From CAWJLS01 sp963843755 (GTDB lineage: Bacteria; Acidobacteriota; Thermoanaerobaculia; Multivoradales; DATKCC01): DNA of 64,000 nucleotides. Position 1 is the stretch's first letter. Every line of letters begins with the position of its first letter. The translations under genes and the position numbers were made by a program. Location of the stretch: contig CAWJLS010000008.1 of NCBI GenBank assembly GCA_963843755.1, forward strand, positions 186,001 to 250,000, written 5' to 3'. The notes under the pieces were generated by a model, which had not been told where the DNA came from, searched no databases, and worked only from the letters and a program-made list of their open reading frames with translations. This document shows positions 40,457 to 48,815 of the stretch, piece after piece.

Positions 40457-41809
40457 TCAGAACAGAGTGTCGGCCAGCGGCAGGACCTCGCACGGCGCGC
40501 CGGCCTCGAGCCCCGGGCTGCCGGCGGGGACCCGCACCAGCACCGTCCCATGGGCGTAGGATCTCATGTCGTGGGAGCCGACCGGGTGCCCCGGATCGGC
40601 CAGCAGGCGGCCGTCCTCGACGCGCACCTGGCCCGGCATGAAGCGGTCCCGCGCCTTGGCCCGTGGCAGGGGGCCGGCCAGCTCGGCGGTGAGCGCGCCG
40701 TGCCAGTAGCCGTCCGGGCGGCCCATCAGCCGCCGGAGCACCGGCCGCACGAACAGCCAGAACCCGACCATCACCGACGCCGGGTTGCCCGGCAGCCCGA
40801 ACACCAGCCGGCCGCGCGGAGCCCGATCGCCGGAAGCAGCGGACGCGCCCGGTCCGCCGGGCAGCCGGAGCGCGGCGAGCAGCGGCTTGCCCGGCTGGAT
40901 CGCCACGCCGTGGAAGAGCTTCCGGCAGCCCAGCCCCAGGAGCGTCTCCTCGACCAGGTCGCGCTCCCCCATCGAGACGCCGCCCGAGAGCAGCAGCACG
41001 TCGGCGGAGAAGCCTTGCTCGACCAGGGCGCGCAGCCGGCCGGGCTCGTCGGGCGCGATCCCCAGCAGCTCGGCCTCGACCCCCAGGGTGTGGCAGGCGG
41101 CCAGGACGAAGTCGGAGTGGGAGTCCCGCAGGTGGCCGGGGCCGGGCTCCCGGTCGGGCGGCACCACCTCGTCGCCGGTCACCAGCAGGGCGACCCGCGG
41201 GGTCCGGTGCACCGGCAGGGTCGCGTAGCCGTGGGTCGCGGCGAGCGCCATGGCTCCCGGCGTGAGCAGAGTGCGCGCCGGCAGCAGCTCGGCGCCGCGC
41301 CGGATGACCTCGCCGCCGCGCCGGACATGGTCGCCGGGCGCCCCGGCGTCGTCGAACGCGACGACCTCCTCCGGCCGGTCCCCGCCACCCGCGGCGTCCA
41401 CCACCTCGCCGGCACTCTCCCGGACGTTGTCCCGGACACCGTCCCGGACGGGCCGCACCCGGGCCCGTTCCACCGGGATCACCCGGTCCGCCCCCGCGGG
41501 CACCGGTGCCCCGGTCATGATCCGCACCACGCCGGGGAGCCCGGGGAGTTCACCCGCCGGCTCGAGCCGGGCGCCCGGCGCATGGCCGGCGACGATCATG
41601 CCGCCGACCGGGAGCTCGGTGTCGAGCGGCGGGGCGCCGGTCAGGGCGAAGCCGTCCATCGCCGAGACGTCCTGGGCCGGCACGTCGACCGTCGCCGTCA
41701 GGGCCTCCGCGAGCACCCTGCCGGCGGCCTCGCGGCGCGGGGTCCGAACCCCTGCGAGCGGCGCCAGGTGCGGTTCGAGCCGGCTCCAGGCTTCGTGCGG
41801 ATCGATCAT
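40457..41809 (-). CDS. moeA: Molybdopterin molybdenumtransferase MoeA
   Basis: Inserts molybdate into adenylated molybdopterin, completing molybdenum cofactor. 450 residues with the MoeA layout: DVPAQDVSAMDGFAL at the N-terminal domain, RIMTGAPVPAGADRVIPVE, an Asp/Gly-rich insertion of about 35 residues (VRPVRDGVRDNVRE...) not usual in the family, the MogA-like domain with LLVTGDEVVPP, LLLSGGVSMGERD and GLPGNPASVMVGF, and domain IV at the C terminus. A TAGCAT hexamer lies 7 nt before the ATG. With XdhC nearby it supports molybdenum hydroxylase maturation, although no Mo enzyme is present in the window. Confidence 0.95.
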   Translation of the reverse strand: MIDPHEAWSRLEPHLAPLAGVRTPRREAAGRVLAEALTATVDVPAQDVSAMDGFALTGAPPLDTELPVGGMIVAGHAPGARLEPAGELPGLPGVVRIMTGAPVPAGADRVIPVERARVRPVRDGVRDNVRESAGEVVDAAGGGDRPEEVVAFDDAGAPGDHVRRGGEVIRRGAELLPARTLLTPGAMALAATHGYATLPVHRTPRVALLVTGDEVVPPDREPGPGHLRDSHSDFVLAACHTLGVEAELLGIAPDEPGRLRALVEQGFSADVLLLSGGVSMGERDLVEETLLGLGCRKLFHGVAIQPGKPLLAALRLPGGPGASAASGDRAPRGRLVFGLPGNPASVMVGFWLFVRPVLRRLMGRPDGYWHGALTAELAGPLPRAKARDRFMPGQVRVEDGRLLADPGHPVGSHDMRSYAHGTVLVRVPAGSPGLEAGAPCEVLPLADTLF

Positions 41810-41816
41810 GGGGCCG

Positions 41817-41822
41817 ATGCTA
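41817..41822 (-). promoter_or_regulatory. -10-like hexamer TAGCAT of moeA
   Basis: TAGCAT ends 7 nt before ATG 41809, identical in sequence to the hexamer of the SurA-like gene. A plus-strand TATACT at 41854-41859 faces the other way toward the DUF4388 gene, which starts 100 bp on with an AGGAG site. Confidence 0.4.
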
Positions 41823-41958
41823 CCGGCAGACCGGGACGTTCACCACTCCCTGGTATACTTCCGCGTCCCGATTCGGTCCGGTCGACTCGGCTTCCCCCGC
41901 TGGCTGACGTTGCTTCGAGCCAGCCTGGCCGGACGACCCCCATGGCAGGAGATCCCAT

Positions 41959-42807
41959 GTGAGCGGCTCTGAGAAAGGATTCGAGTACCGAGCCGATCTG
42001 GCGGAGACCGCGCTCCCGGAGATGCTGTACACGGTCGAGCGCTTCCAGGTCCCCGGCGTGATCGAAGCCGAGCGGGACGGGGTGACCAAGCGCGTCTACG
42101 TGCGGGAGGGGTACGTCGTGCACGCGTCGTCGACCGACCGCAAGGACTCGCTCGGCGCCTACCTCCAGCGCACCGGCACGATCTCCGCCGAGGAGTTCAC
42201 CGCCACCATGGTGGCGCGCTCCGGCACCAAGAAGCGCTACGGCGAGCTGCTCATCGAGCAGGGGCTGATCTCCCCGGCCGGCATCCACGAGGCGATTCGC
42301 AAGCAGGTCGAGTCGATCGTCTGGAGCCTGTTCTACTGGCAGGAGGGGAGCGTCCGGTTCGAGATCGGCAGCTTCCAGACGCCGACCGAGGTGCGCATCC
42401 TCCTGCCCATGCGCCAGGTGATCCTCCACGGGATCAAGAGCGCCCCCAACGCCAAGGCCCTGGTCGCGCGCCTGGGGCGCAAGGAGACGGTCTTCGAGCC
42501 CAACTTCACCACCGAGGACCTGATCCGGGCGGCGATCGGCGCCGACGAGCTCGCCCTCCTCCAACTGATCGACGGCCAGCGCACCCTCTACGACATCTGC
42601 CACAACGGTCCCCTCTCGGCACCGGAGAACGCCAAGCTGGTCTACGCCTTCCAGGTCCTGCGGCTGGTACGCCGGCGCCAGGAAACGGACGCGGCGGAGG
42701 CGGCGGGGGCGAAGGCGGCGTCCCGCGAGGAGCCGGCGCCGCGCCCTGCTTCGTCGGGCATCAAGATCCGGTTCAAGACCGGGGCGGACCGCATGCAGGG
42801 AGACTGA
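41959..42807 (+). CDS. DUF4388 (PATAN-type) domain protein
   Basis: 282 residues from GTG 41959 with AGGAG about 8 nt upstream. The N-terminal ~100 residues match DUF4388 (LPEMLYTVERFQVPGVIEAE, VYVREGYVVHASSTD, YGELLIEQGLIS), a domain found in Deltaproteobacteria, Acidobacteria and cyanobacterial response regulators and thought to bind or dimerise in signalling. A central helical segment (QVESIVWSLFYWQEGSVRFEI) and a winged-helix-like end follow, then a Lys/Ala/Pro tail. No receiver domain is fused. Probably a cytosolic signalling adaptor; the partner is unknown. Confidence 0.75.
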   Translation: MSGSEKGFEYRADLAETALPEMLYTVERFQVPGVIEAERDGVTKRVYVREGYVVHASSTDRKDSLGAYLQRTGTISAEEFTATMVARSGTKKRYGELLIEQGLISPAGIHEAIRKQVESIVWSLFYWQEGSVRFEIGSFQTPTEVRILLPMRQVILHGIKSAPNAKALVARLGRKETVFEPNFTTEDLIRAAIGADELALLQLIDGQRTLYDICHNGPLSAPENAKLVYAFQVLRLVRRRQETDAAEAAGAKAASREEPAPRPASSGIKIRFKTGADRMQGD

Positions 42808-42932
42808 TCGCCGGCCAGGGCCCGGGAAGGCTCCGTGCGCCGATCGCGTTTCAAAGGAGTCAGCGCGGCTGTGGCCTGTGGCCCGCAAGCGCCGCCGCGC
42901 TCGAGTTCGAGATCACCAGGAGGAAGACGCTC

Positions 42933-43241
42933 GTGCCACTGTACGAATACAAGTGTGAAGCCTGCGGACATCAGTTGGAGGCCCTTCAACAGGTCTCCGA
43001 GCCGCCGCTGACCAAGTGCCCCGAGTGTGGCGGCGCGCTCAAGAAGCTCCTGTCCGCACCGGCGTTTCAGTTCAAGGGGTCGGGCTGGTACGTCACCGAC
43101 TACGGCGGCAAGTCCAACGGCAACCGGTCCGAGTCCGGCAGCAAGGAGGCGGGCGAGAAGGCGGCCTCCGGCGAGAGCGGCGGCTCGAAGTCGAACGCCG
43201 GCAAAGGGTCCGAGAGCAAGACCGCCGGGTCCAGCTCCTAG
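42933..43241 (+). CDS. FmdB-family zinc-ribbon protein
   Basis: 102 residues from GTG 42933, preceded by CCAGGAGGAAG. The N-terminal ribbon MPLYEYKCEACGHQLE ... TKCPECGGALKKL gives two CxxC knuckles for zinc, and FQFKGSGWYVTDYGGKS is the standard FmdB continuation. The last ~45 residues are a Ser/Gly/Lys/Glu-rich disordered tail. FmdB proteins are described as putative regulators of formamidase and other genes, but the function is poorly established. Confidence 0.9.
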   Translation: MPLYEYKCEACGHQLEALQQVSEPPLTKCPECGGALKKLLSAPAFQFKGSGWYVTDYGGKSNGNRSESGSKEAGEKAASGESGGSKSNAGKGSESKTAGSSS

Positions 43242-43303
43242 CGGGCCCAGGCGGCTCCGCGGCGCTTCCCGCCCCCGCCGTTCCCCCACCGTCGTCCCGC
43301 GCC

Positions 43304-44201
43304 ATGCCGACCCGACCGAGCGCACCGACCCCCGCGGACCTCCTGCGGCGGGCCGGCCAGATCGTCGAGCGCCAGGGTCGCGTGGCCCTCGCCCACATCG
43401 TCCGGGTGGAAGGATCGACCGCCGGCAAGACCGGCTGGAAGCTCCTGGTCGCCCCCGACGGCACGACCGAAGGCAACCTGGGCGGCGGCTCCTTCGAGGC
43501 GCTGGTCATCGCCGACGCCCGCGCGCGGCTGGCCGACCGCCTGACCGACGGCCCACAGGCCGCCACGGACGACCCCGCGCCGGACGGCTCCTCCGGACAG
43601 ATCAAGCGTTACTACATGACAGAGAAGGCCGCCAAGGGCCAGCCGACCGGCATGGTCTGCGGCGGCTTCGCGGAGGTCTACCTCGAAGTGATCGAAGCCC
43701 CGCCAGTCGCCGTCGTCTACGGTGGCGGTCCGGTCGGCCAGGCCCTGGCGCGAGGCGCCGAGCTCGCCGGCTTCGACCTGGTCGTCCTCGACGACCGCCC
43801 GGACTTCCGCCGCCCCGAGCTCTTCCCCGAAGGCACCCGCCTGCCGGCGGTCGGCCGCGACTTCGCCCTCCAGGAGGCGGGTCCGGACGGCGGCGACCCC
43901 CTGGCCGCGGTCGCCGGCCGCCCCCTCTACGCCGTGATCGTCACCCGCTGCTGGGAGACCGACGTCGCCGCCCTCGCCACCCTCCTCGCCACCCCGCCCG
44001 AGCGCCTCACCTACCTCGGCCTCATGGGCAGCCGCCGCAAGGTCGAGCACGTCAAAGAAGAGCTCGCCGCCCGCGGCCACCGCCTCGACGATCCATCACC
44101 TCCACGCACCCATCGGCCTCGACCTGGGCGGCGACAGCCCCGGCGAGATCGCCATCGCCGTCCTCGCCCAGATGATCCAGGTCCGCTACGGCCGGGGGTA
44201 G
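43304..44201 (+). pseudogene. XdhC-family molybdenum-hydroxylase maturation protein, frameshifted near the 3' end
   Basis: XdhC proteins bind molybdenum cofactor and support its sulfuration for xanthine-dehydrogenase-type enzymes. From ATG 43304 the frame shows VEGSTAGKTGWKLLVAPDG, GNLGGGSFEALV, a central MVCGGFAEVYLEV and a Rossmann part (AVVYGGGPVGQALARGAEL, GLMGSRRKVEHVKEEL). At about 44085-44093 the frame must change once: after GHRLDD the continuation HHLHAPIGLDLGGDSPGEIA ... QVRYGRG and the stop TAG at 44199 are in another frame. One base is gained or two lost. The conserved C terminus is otherwise intact, so the lesion is recent or an assembly error. Its end overlaps the convergent vapC end by 16 bp. 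Confidence 0.85.
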
Positions 44202-44593
44202 GGGAGGTTCAGGTACGCGGCCGGTTTGAGGACGCGGACACCGCGGACCTCCCTGCCGAAGTGAGGACCGAACGCCCGCCGATCGCCCGTGACGAGGAAC
44301 CCGCAGCGGGAGGAGACCGCCGCCTGGAGGATCGGCCGGTCGGACTCCGGAATCCCGGCCAGCTCGCTGAGGTCAGGATCGAGGGGAGGATTGGCGACGA
44401 TCTCCAGGGAGACGACGAGGGCCTCCAGGCGCTTTCGGTGTGCCTCGTCGATGCAGTTGCGCCGCGCCTCCTCTAGAGCGTAGGTGGAGACGACGAGCTG
44501 CGTCTCCGCGAGGTCCCAGAGGCGGCGAAGCCCGGAGTCCGCCCGGTAGGACGCCGAGAAGAGGACGTTCGCGTCAAGGAAGACCCGATCCAT
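44186..44593 (-). CDS. PIN-domain toxin, VapC-like
   Basis: About 135 residues from ATG 44593 (MDRVFLDANVLFSASY); a TTG at 44608 is also in frame. PIN-domain acidic residues are complete: Asp in FLDANVLF, Glu in YALEEARRN, Asp in GIPESDRPILQAA and Asp in LVTGDRRAF, so metal-dependent RNase activity is plausible. It lies directly downstream of an AbrB-type antitoxin gene, the usual VapBC order. Targets of such toxins are often tRNA or rRNA, not decidable here. Confidence 0.88.
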   Translation of the reverse strand: MDRVFLDANVLFSASYRADSGLRRLWDLAETQLVVSTYALEEARRNCIDEAHRKRLEALVVSLEIVANPPLDPDLSELAGIPESDRPILQAAVSSRCGFLVTGDRRAFGPHFGREVRGVRVLKPAAYLNLPYPRP

Positions 44594-44614
44594 TGCTCGC
44601 GCCGGCAACCGGGT

Positions 44615-44905
44615 TCAGGGCTTTTCGTGAGCGATCTGGTCCGGGTCGAACCCGAGCTTGCGCACCTCTTCGACCGCCCGCAAGTAGTCCGCCTCGTCGA
44701 CGGCGTTTTCGAGCAGGAGCTCCGCCTTCCTTCGCGCACCGTAGATCTCCACCGGCAGCGCCACCGCCGGACGCAGCATCAACCCGCGGTCATCCTCCTC
44801 CAGGAGCACCAGGCTCCCTTCCTCGAAGCCGTACTTGCGCCGCAGCTCGACGGGGATCACGACCGTGCCCCGCTTGCCGACCCTGCTGCTGATCGTCGTG
44901 CTCAT
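44615..44905 (-). CDS. AbrB/MazE-type antitoxin, VapB-like
   Basis: 96 residues. The swapped-hairpin DNA-binding domain is at the N terminus (SSRVGKRGTVVIPVELRRKY, with FEEGSLVLLEEDD), followed by a helical tail (KAELLLENAVDEADYLRAVE) that should block the PIN toxin. It precedes vapC and likely autoregulates. A TATCCT hexamer lies 7 nt before the ATG, with a direct repeat next to it. Confidence 0.88.
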   Translation of the reverse strand: MSTTISSRVGKRGTVVIPVELRRKYGFEEGSLVLLEEDDRGLMLRPAVALPVEIYGARRKAELLLENAVDEADYLRAVEEVRKLGFDPDQIAHEKP

Positions 44906-44912
44906 CGGGCGC

Positions 44913-44940
44913 AGGATATCAGATTGTCAGAAAATCAGAT
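44913..44940 (-). promoter_or_regulatory. vapBC promoter region with ATCAGAT direct repeats
   Basis: On the minus strand TATCCT (44913-44918) is the -10-like element. On the plus strand ATCAGAT occurs at 44918-44924 and 44934-44940, 16 bp apart, overlapping the promoter. It is a candidate operator for VapB autoregulation in a local AT-rich patch. Confidence 0.4.
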
Positions 44941-45111
44941 GGCTGGGGCTCGACCAAGGCTCTCAACATCCCCGCCGGTAGCCATTCCCAGACTTGACCG
45001 ATGCTCAGTGGCCGCGGGGTTGCCTCGACGGTCTTCGGGCTCTGACGGCCGTCGTCTCCCTGATAAAGTCCCGTCCGATCACCACTGAGTGAACACGACG
45101 AGGAGGACGGG

Positions 45112-46020
45112 GTGGACGAGGCGAATGTCTTGATCGCCGGGCGGATCTCTGTCGATCCGGGGAGCTGTTTCACCGATTCCAAGGGGCGGGCCAGGAAGGG
45201 GATCGAGAAGCGGGTACGCCGCTGGCTGGAGGCGGCGGCGCCGCTGTTGGCGCCGATCCTCGAGCCGGGCGAGGTGGTGCGGATGGTCACGCCGGCCAGC
45301 TCGCCGTACTCGTTGCTCGAGATTCTGACGACCGGCTGGATCATCGTCTACGTCAAGCGGTGCCTGTTGGTGGTCACCGACCGGCGGATCCTGCACATCC
45401 CGACGACTCAGGGGCTCACACCGCGCCAGTCGATCGCGGAGATGCGTTTCGGCGACCTGGAGGAGGCGCGGGTCAAGGGGCTCCTGTCGAAGGCGCTCCG
45501 TCTGACGTACCGCGGCGGGAAGCGGGAGATCTTCCGGACCATCCCGTCGGACGCGGGGAAGTGTCTGGAGCAGGCGCTCGCGCGGCGGGACCCGGCACTC
45601 CACGCGCCCAGCCCCGGCTCCGGCGGGCGGCGCCACCTCTGTCCGGGTTGTGGCGAGGTGCTCGACCGTCTGACCGAGCAGTCCCGGTGCCCGGTCTGCG
45701 GCTTGCGCTTCAAGGACCGCAAGCGGGCGGTGCTGCTCTCGGTGGTCTTCCCGGGCGGCGGCTACTTCTACACCGGGCATCCGATCCTCGGGCTCGCCGA
45801 TGCGGTGGTGGAGGGGGGGCTCCTCTTCTTCTTGATTGCGTCGCTGGTGCAGGCCGCGAACGGCGATCCCGAGCTGGGCTGGGCGAACGTGGCGGTGTTC
45901 GGGGCGATCCTCGCGATCGAGAAGCTGGTGACCATCTACCACGCGGGCCACTATCTCGGCGAGCTGCTGCCGGCCGACCGCGCCTTCCGTCCGTCCGCGA
46001 CCCGCTTCGGTCCCACCTGA
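45112..46020 (+). CDS. Membrane protein with PH-like domain, zinc ribbon and C-terminal helices
   Basis: 302 residues from GTG 45112 (GAGGAGG upstream). Residues ~50-155 look like a bacterial PH domain (LLVVTDRRILHIPT, QSIAEMRFGDLEEARVKG). Residues ~175-205 are a zinc ribbon (LCPGCGEVLDRLTEQSRCPVCG). The C-terminal ~100 residues have hydrophobic segments around a GGGYFYTGHPILGLADAVVE motif and AVFGAILAIEKLVTIYHAGHYLGELL, typical of small TM2-like modules. The combination suggests a membrane-associated protein of unknown role. It stands alone between vapBC and the sulfatase. Confidence 0.65.
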   Translation: MDEANVLIAGRISVDPGSCFTDSKGRARKGIEKRVRRWLEAAAPLLAPILEPGEVVRMVTPASSPYSLLEILTTGWIIVYVKRCLLVVTDRRILHIPTTQGLTPRQSIAEMRFGDLEEARVKGLLSKALRLTYRGGKREIFRTIPSDAGKCLEQALARRDPALHAPSPGSGGRRHLCPGCGEVLDRLTEQSRCPVCGLRFKDRKRAVLLSVVFPGGGYFYTGHPILGLADAVVEGGLLFFLIASLVQAANGDPELGWANVAVFGAILAIEKLVTIYHAGHYLGELLPADRAFRPSATRFGPT

Positions 46021-46202
46021 CCGCGGGGGAGGCCGGGGCTGTCGCACGGGCGCCGCGGACACGGCGCGATGCGGCCGTGTTCCGGCGTTTGCCGTGCAGT
46101 ATCCTTCGAACTCTTGCGTGACCTCTCCTCCGGGCTCGCGGTCGGCTCCACGGCGCCGGTGCGATGCCCGGTCCTTCGATCCCTGACAAGGAGCACTCCC
46201 CC

Positions 46203-47954
46203 ATGGCGCGAAAGCCGAGCTTCGTCCTCATCATCACCGATCAACAGAGCGGCAATCCGTACTGGCCGGACGGCTGGGCGGAGCAGAACCTGCCGGCCAT
46301 GCGTTGGCTCAAGGAGCACGGCATCGACTTCCCGCGCGCCTACACCAACTCCTGCACCTGCTCGCCGGCGCGCGCGACGCTCTTCACCGGGCTCTACCCG
46401 GCGCAGCACCGGATGACCGAGGTCCTGGAGTTCGACAACACCGCCCGCATTCTGAGCGACGTGAGCCTCCAGCAGGGGGAGGGCGGCGGCGTGGAGGCCC
46501 AGATCTCGACCCAGTCGTTGGCGCTCAACATCAAGGAGCGGCGCCAGGCGGTGCTGAGCTACAACATCCAGAACATCGCCCGGGTGCTGGGCAGCGCCGG
46601 GTACGACGTGGTGTTCAAGGGGAAGTGGCACCTGACCAAGCCGGCGGCGTGGGTCAGGGATCCGGAGCGCGGCATCGACCAGAAGTACTGGACCGAGGCC
46701 GACGTCGACCAGCTCCGCGAGCGCTTCGGCTTCGACGGCTGGACCATGCCGGACGCGGGCGACAACCTGGCGATCGAGAACTTCGGCGGCGGCGACGTCA
46801 AGAACGACCAGCGCTTCATCGACGGCCGCGGCCAGGCGGCCAAGTACGGCGACGTGCCCTACGAGCTGCTCGAGCCCCACAGCGCGGTCCACTTCCTGAA
46901 GAGCTACGACGGCGACCGTCCGGTCTGCCTGATCGTCTCGCTGGTCAACCCCCACGACGTGCTCGCCTTCCCCGGCACCGGCGGCGCGGAGGTGGATGGC
47001 CAGCCGCGCTACAAGGCGGCCGGCTACGAGGACAGCGAGTTCGCCGATCTGCCGATCGACCGGCCGCCGACCTGGGGCGAGGACCTCTCGACCAAGCCGC
47101 GGGCCCAGGCAGAGTTCCGGGTGGTGAGCAACATCGGCAACGGTCAGATCGGTCCCGACGACGAGGCCCTGCAGCGCGCCTATTGCCGGTTCTACGCCTA
47201 CCTGTGCAAGCACGTCGACCACCAGATCCTCCAGGTGCTCCACGCCCTCGAGGGCTCGAAGGTGGGCGAGGACGCCTACGTCGTGCGCCTGAGCGACCAC
47301 GGCGACATGGCGATGTCCCACGGCCTCCAGCGCCAGAAGATGTACAACATGTACGAGGAGACCCTGAACGTGCCGTTCGTCATCTCCCACACCCGGGCGA
47401 AGGAGCGCGGCATGCGCTGCGGCGAGACCTCGAACGCCCTGGTCAGCCTGGTCGACGTGCTGCCGACCCTGGCGACCCTGGGCGGCGTGCCGGACCGGGA
47501 CCGCTGGTCGTTCAAGGGGCGGGATCTCACTCCGGTGCTGGCCGACCCGGCCGCCGAGGTCCAGGACGTGCTCCACTTCACCTACGACGACAACTACTTC
47601 TTCGTCCCGTCCGCGGGTCAGATCCGGGCGATCATCGAGAAGCGCTGGAAGTACGCGGTCTACTTCGATCCGTACACCGACGCGCCGTTCGAGTACGAGA
47701 TGTACGACCTGGACGTGCCGCGGGACGAGCGGGAGGTGGTCAACCTGGGCCATCCGGGGACCGAGGTGTCCGAGGCCGTCGCCGCCGAGCGCGAGCGGCT
47801 CCACCAGCGGCTGATCCGGGTGATGGAGACGCTGGGCACGATCCCCGAGGGGGTCGACTGGCCGGCCCACTGGGGCGAGCAGCGCCCCGGCACGCCGGAC
47901 GCGCCGCCGGCCGTGGGCGCCGGCGTCCCGGCGGTGGCCGCGCCGACGGTCTAG
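46203..47954 (+). CDS. Sulfatase (arylsulfatase family)
   Basis: About 583 residues from ATG 46203 (AAGGAG upstream). The formylglycine motif is SCTCSPARATLFTG: C-S-P-A-R has the Cys that becomes formylglycine. Further alkaline-phosphatase-superfamily sites are LIITDQQSGNPYW (the first metal Asp, usually DD or DQ), KGKWHL, VNPHDVLAFP and LSDHGDMAMSHG. No signal peptide is evident, so it is probably cytoplasmic or exported by another route. The Ala/Pro-rich tail is non-conserved. It hydrolyses sulfate esters, or phosphonate esters in some relatives; the substrate is unknown and no maturase gene is nearby. Confidence 0.9.
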   Translation: MARKPSFVLIITDQQSGNPYWPDGWAEQNLPAMRWLKEHGIDFPRAYTNSCTCSPARATLFTGLYPAQHRMTEVLEFDNTARILSDVSLQQGEGGGVEAQISTQSLALNIKERRQAVLSYNIQNIARVLGSAGYDVVFKGKWHLTKPAAWVRDPERGIDQKYWTEADVDQLRERFGFDGWTMPDAGDNLAIENFGGGDVKNDQRFIDGRGQAAKYGDVPYELLEPHSAVHFLKSYDGDRPVCLIVSLVNPHDVLAFPGTGGAEVDGQPRYKAAGYEDSEFADLPIDRPPTWGEDLSTKPRAQAEFRVVSNIGNGQIGPDDEALQRAYCRFYAYLCKHVDHQILQVLHALEGSKVGEDAYVVRLSDHGDMAMSHGLQRQKMYNMYEETLNVPFVISHTRAKERGMRCGETSNALVSLVDVLPTLATLGGVPDRDRWSFKGRDLTPVLADPAAEVQDVLHFTYDDNYFFVPSAGQIRAIIEKRWKYAVYFDPYTDAPFEYEMYDLDVPRDEREVVNLGHPGTEVSEAVAAERERLHQRLIRVMETLGTIPEGVDWPAHWGEQRPGTPDAPPAVGAGVPAVAAPTV

Positions 47955-48048
47955 CCGGTCGACGCGTACTCGAGGAGCGGACGGTTGCCGGAGGCGGCGG
48001 CCGTCCCTCCTCGGTCTTCCTCGGCCCTCTTCAGACAGGATTCAGACC

Positions 48049-48122
48049 GGGCCGCTTCGACAGCAACTACTTGGCCAGGGCCGCTTCGACGGCAACTACT
48101 TGGCCAGGGCCGCTTCGACAGC
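48049..48122. repeat. 29-bp tandem repeat, about 2.5 copies
   Basis: Units start at 48049, 48078 and 48107. Copies 1 and 2 differ by one base (A or G after CTTCGAC); the third covers the first 16 bases. The unit corresponds to the last codons of the racemase gene, its stop and a few bases beyond, so the gene's 3' end has been copied downstream of itself. Confidence 0.9.
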
Positions 48123-48809
48123 GGCCTCGGCATGAATGCGGGTGGTGTCGAAGAGCGGCACCAGGCTCTCGTCGGCCCGGCTCGCCGCCCCGTCCAGCAG
48201 CAGCAGCGGGAGCTCCGTGCAGCCGAGGATGACGCCTTCGGCGCCGCGCTCGGCCAGCTCTCCGATCATCCGCTGTAGCTCGCGTCGCGAGCCGTCGTCC
48301 AGCACCCCCCGCGCCAGCTCCTCGTAGATCACCCGGTGGACCAGCTCCCGATCCGGCTCGCCGGGGGTCAGCACGCGCAGGCCGTGGCGCTCCTCCAGGC
48401 GGCCGCGGTAGAAGTCCATCTCCATGGTGAAGCGGGTGCCGAGCAGTCCGACGGTGGTCAGTCCGGCCTGCCGGACGCTCGCCGCGGTGGCGTCCGTCAG
48501 GTGGAGCAGGGGGATCGAGATCGCCGCCTCGATGGTGTCGGCGACCCGGTGCATGGTGTTGGCGCCGATCAACAGGATCTCCGCCCCGGCGGCCTCGAGC
48601 CGCCGGGCGTCGGCGGCGAGGCGACGCCCGGCCTCGTCCCAGGCGTCCGCCTTCTGGAGGTCCGAGATCTCGGCGAAGTCGACCGACAGCACGATGCAGC
48701 GGGCCGAGTGGAGGCCGCCCAGACGGCGGGAGATCTCCTGGTTCAGGATGCGGTAGTAGACGGCGGAGCTCTCCCAGCTCATGCCGCCGAGCAGGCCGAT
48801 GGTCTTCAT
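48096..48809 (-). CDS. Aspartate/glutamate racemase family protein
   Basis: 237 residues from ATG 48809 (MKTIGLLGGMSWESSAVYY). PLP-independent racemase fold with two pseudo-symmetric catalytic sites. The second Cys is present in VILGCTELPLLL. The first site, normally Cys (or Thr in E. coli YgeA) before N-T-x-H, reads LIGANTMHRVAD, so the residue is Ala. Activity may be one-sided or altered. The last residues (VEAALAK) and the stop fall in the 29-bp tandem repeat. A TACGAT hexamer lies 6 nt before the start. It is divergent from the BNR-repeat gene. Confidence 0.85.
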   Translation of the reverse strand: MKTIGLLGGMSWESSAVYYRILNQEISRRLGGLHSARCIVLSVDFAEISDLQKADAWDEAGRRLAADARRLEAAGAEILLIGANTMHRVADTIEAAISIPLLHLTDATAASVRQAGLTTVGLLGTRFTMEMDFYRGRLEERHGLRVLTPGEPDRELVHRVIYEELARGVLDDGSRRELQRMIGELAERGAEGVILGCTELPLLLLDGAASRADESLVPLFDTTRIHAEAAVEAALAK

Positions 48810-48815
48810 GGCGGC

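Noticed and set aside
39052..40551. Long minus-strand frame overlapping the PLP-enzyme gene
   Set aside because: The 395-residue frame at 39102-40289 contains all PLP-enzyme motifs; the longer one is Arg/Gly/Pro shadow.
43304..44201. xdhC as a selenoprotein read through UGA
   Set aside because: The break is a change of reading frame, not an in-frame UGA; no stop codon needs recoding.
48049..48122. Tandem repeat as a CRISPR array
   Set aside because: Units are contiguous with no spacers, only 2.5 copies, and no cas gene is present.
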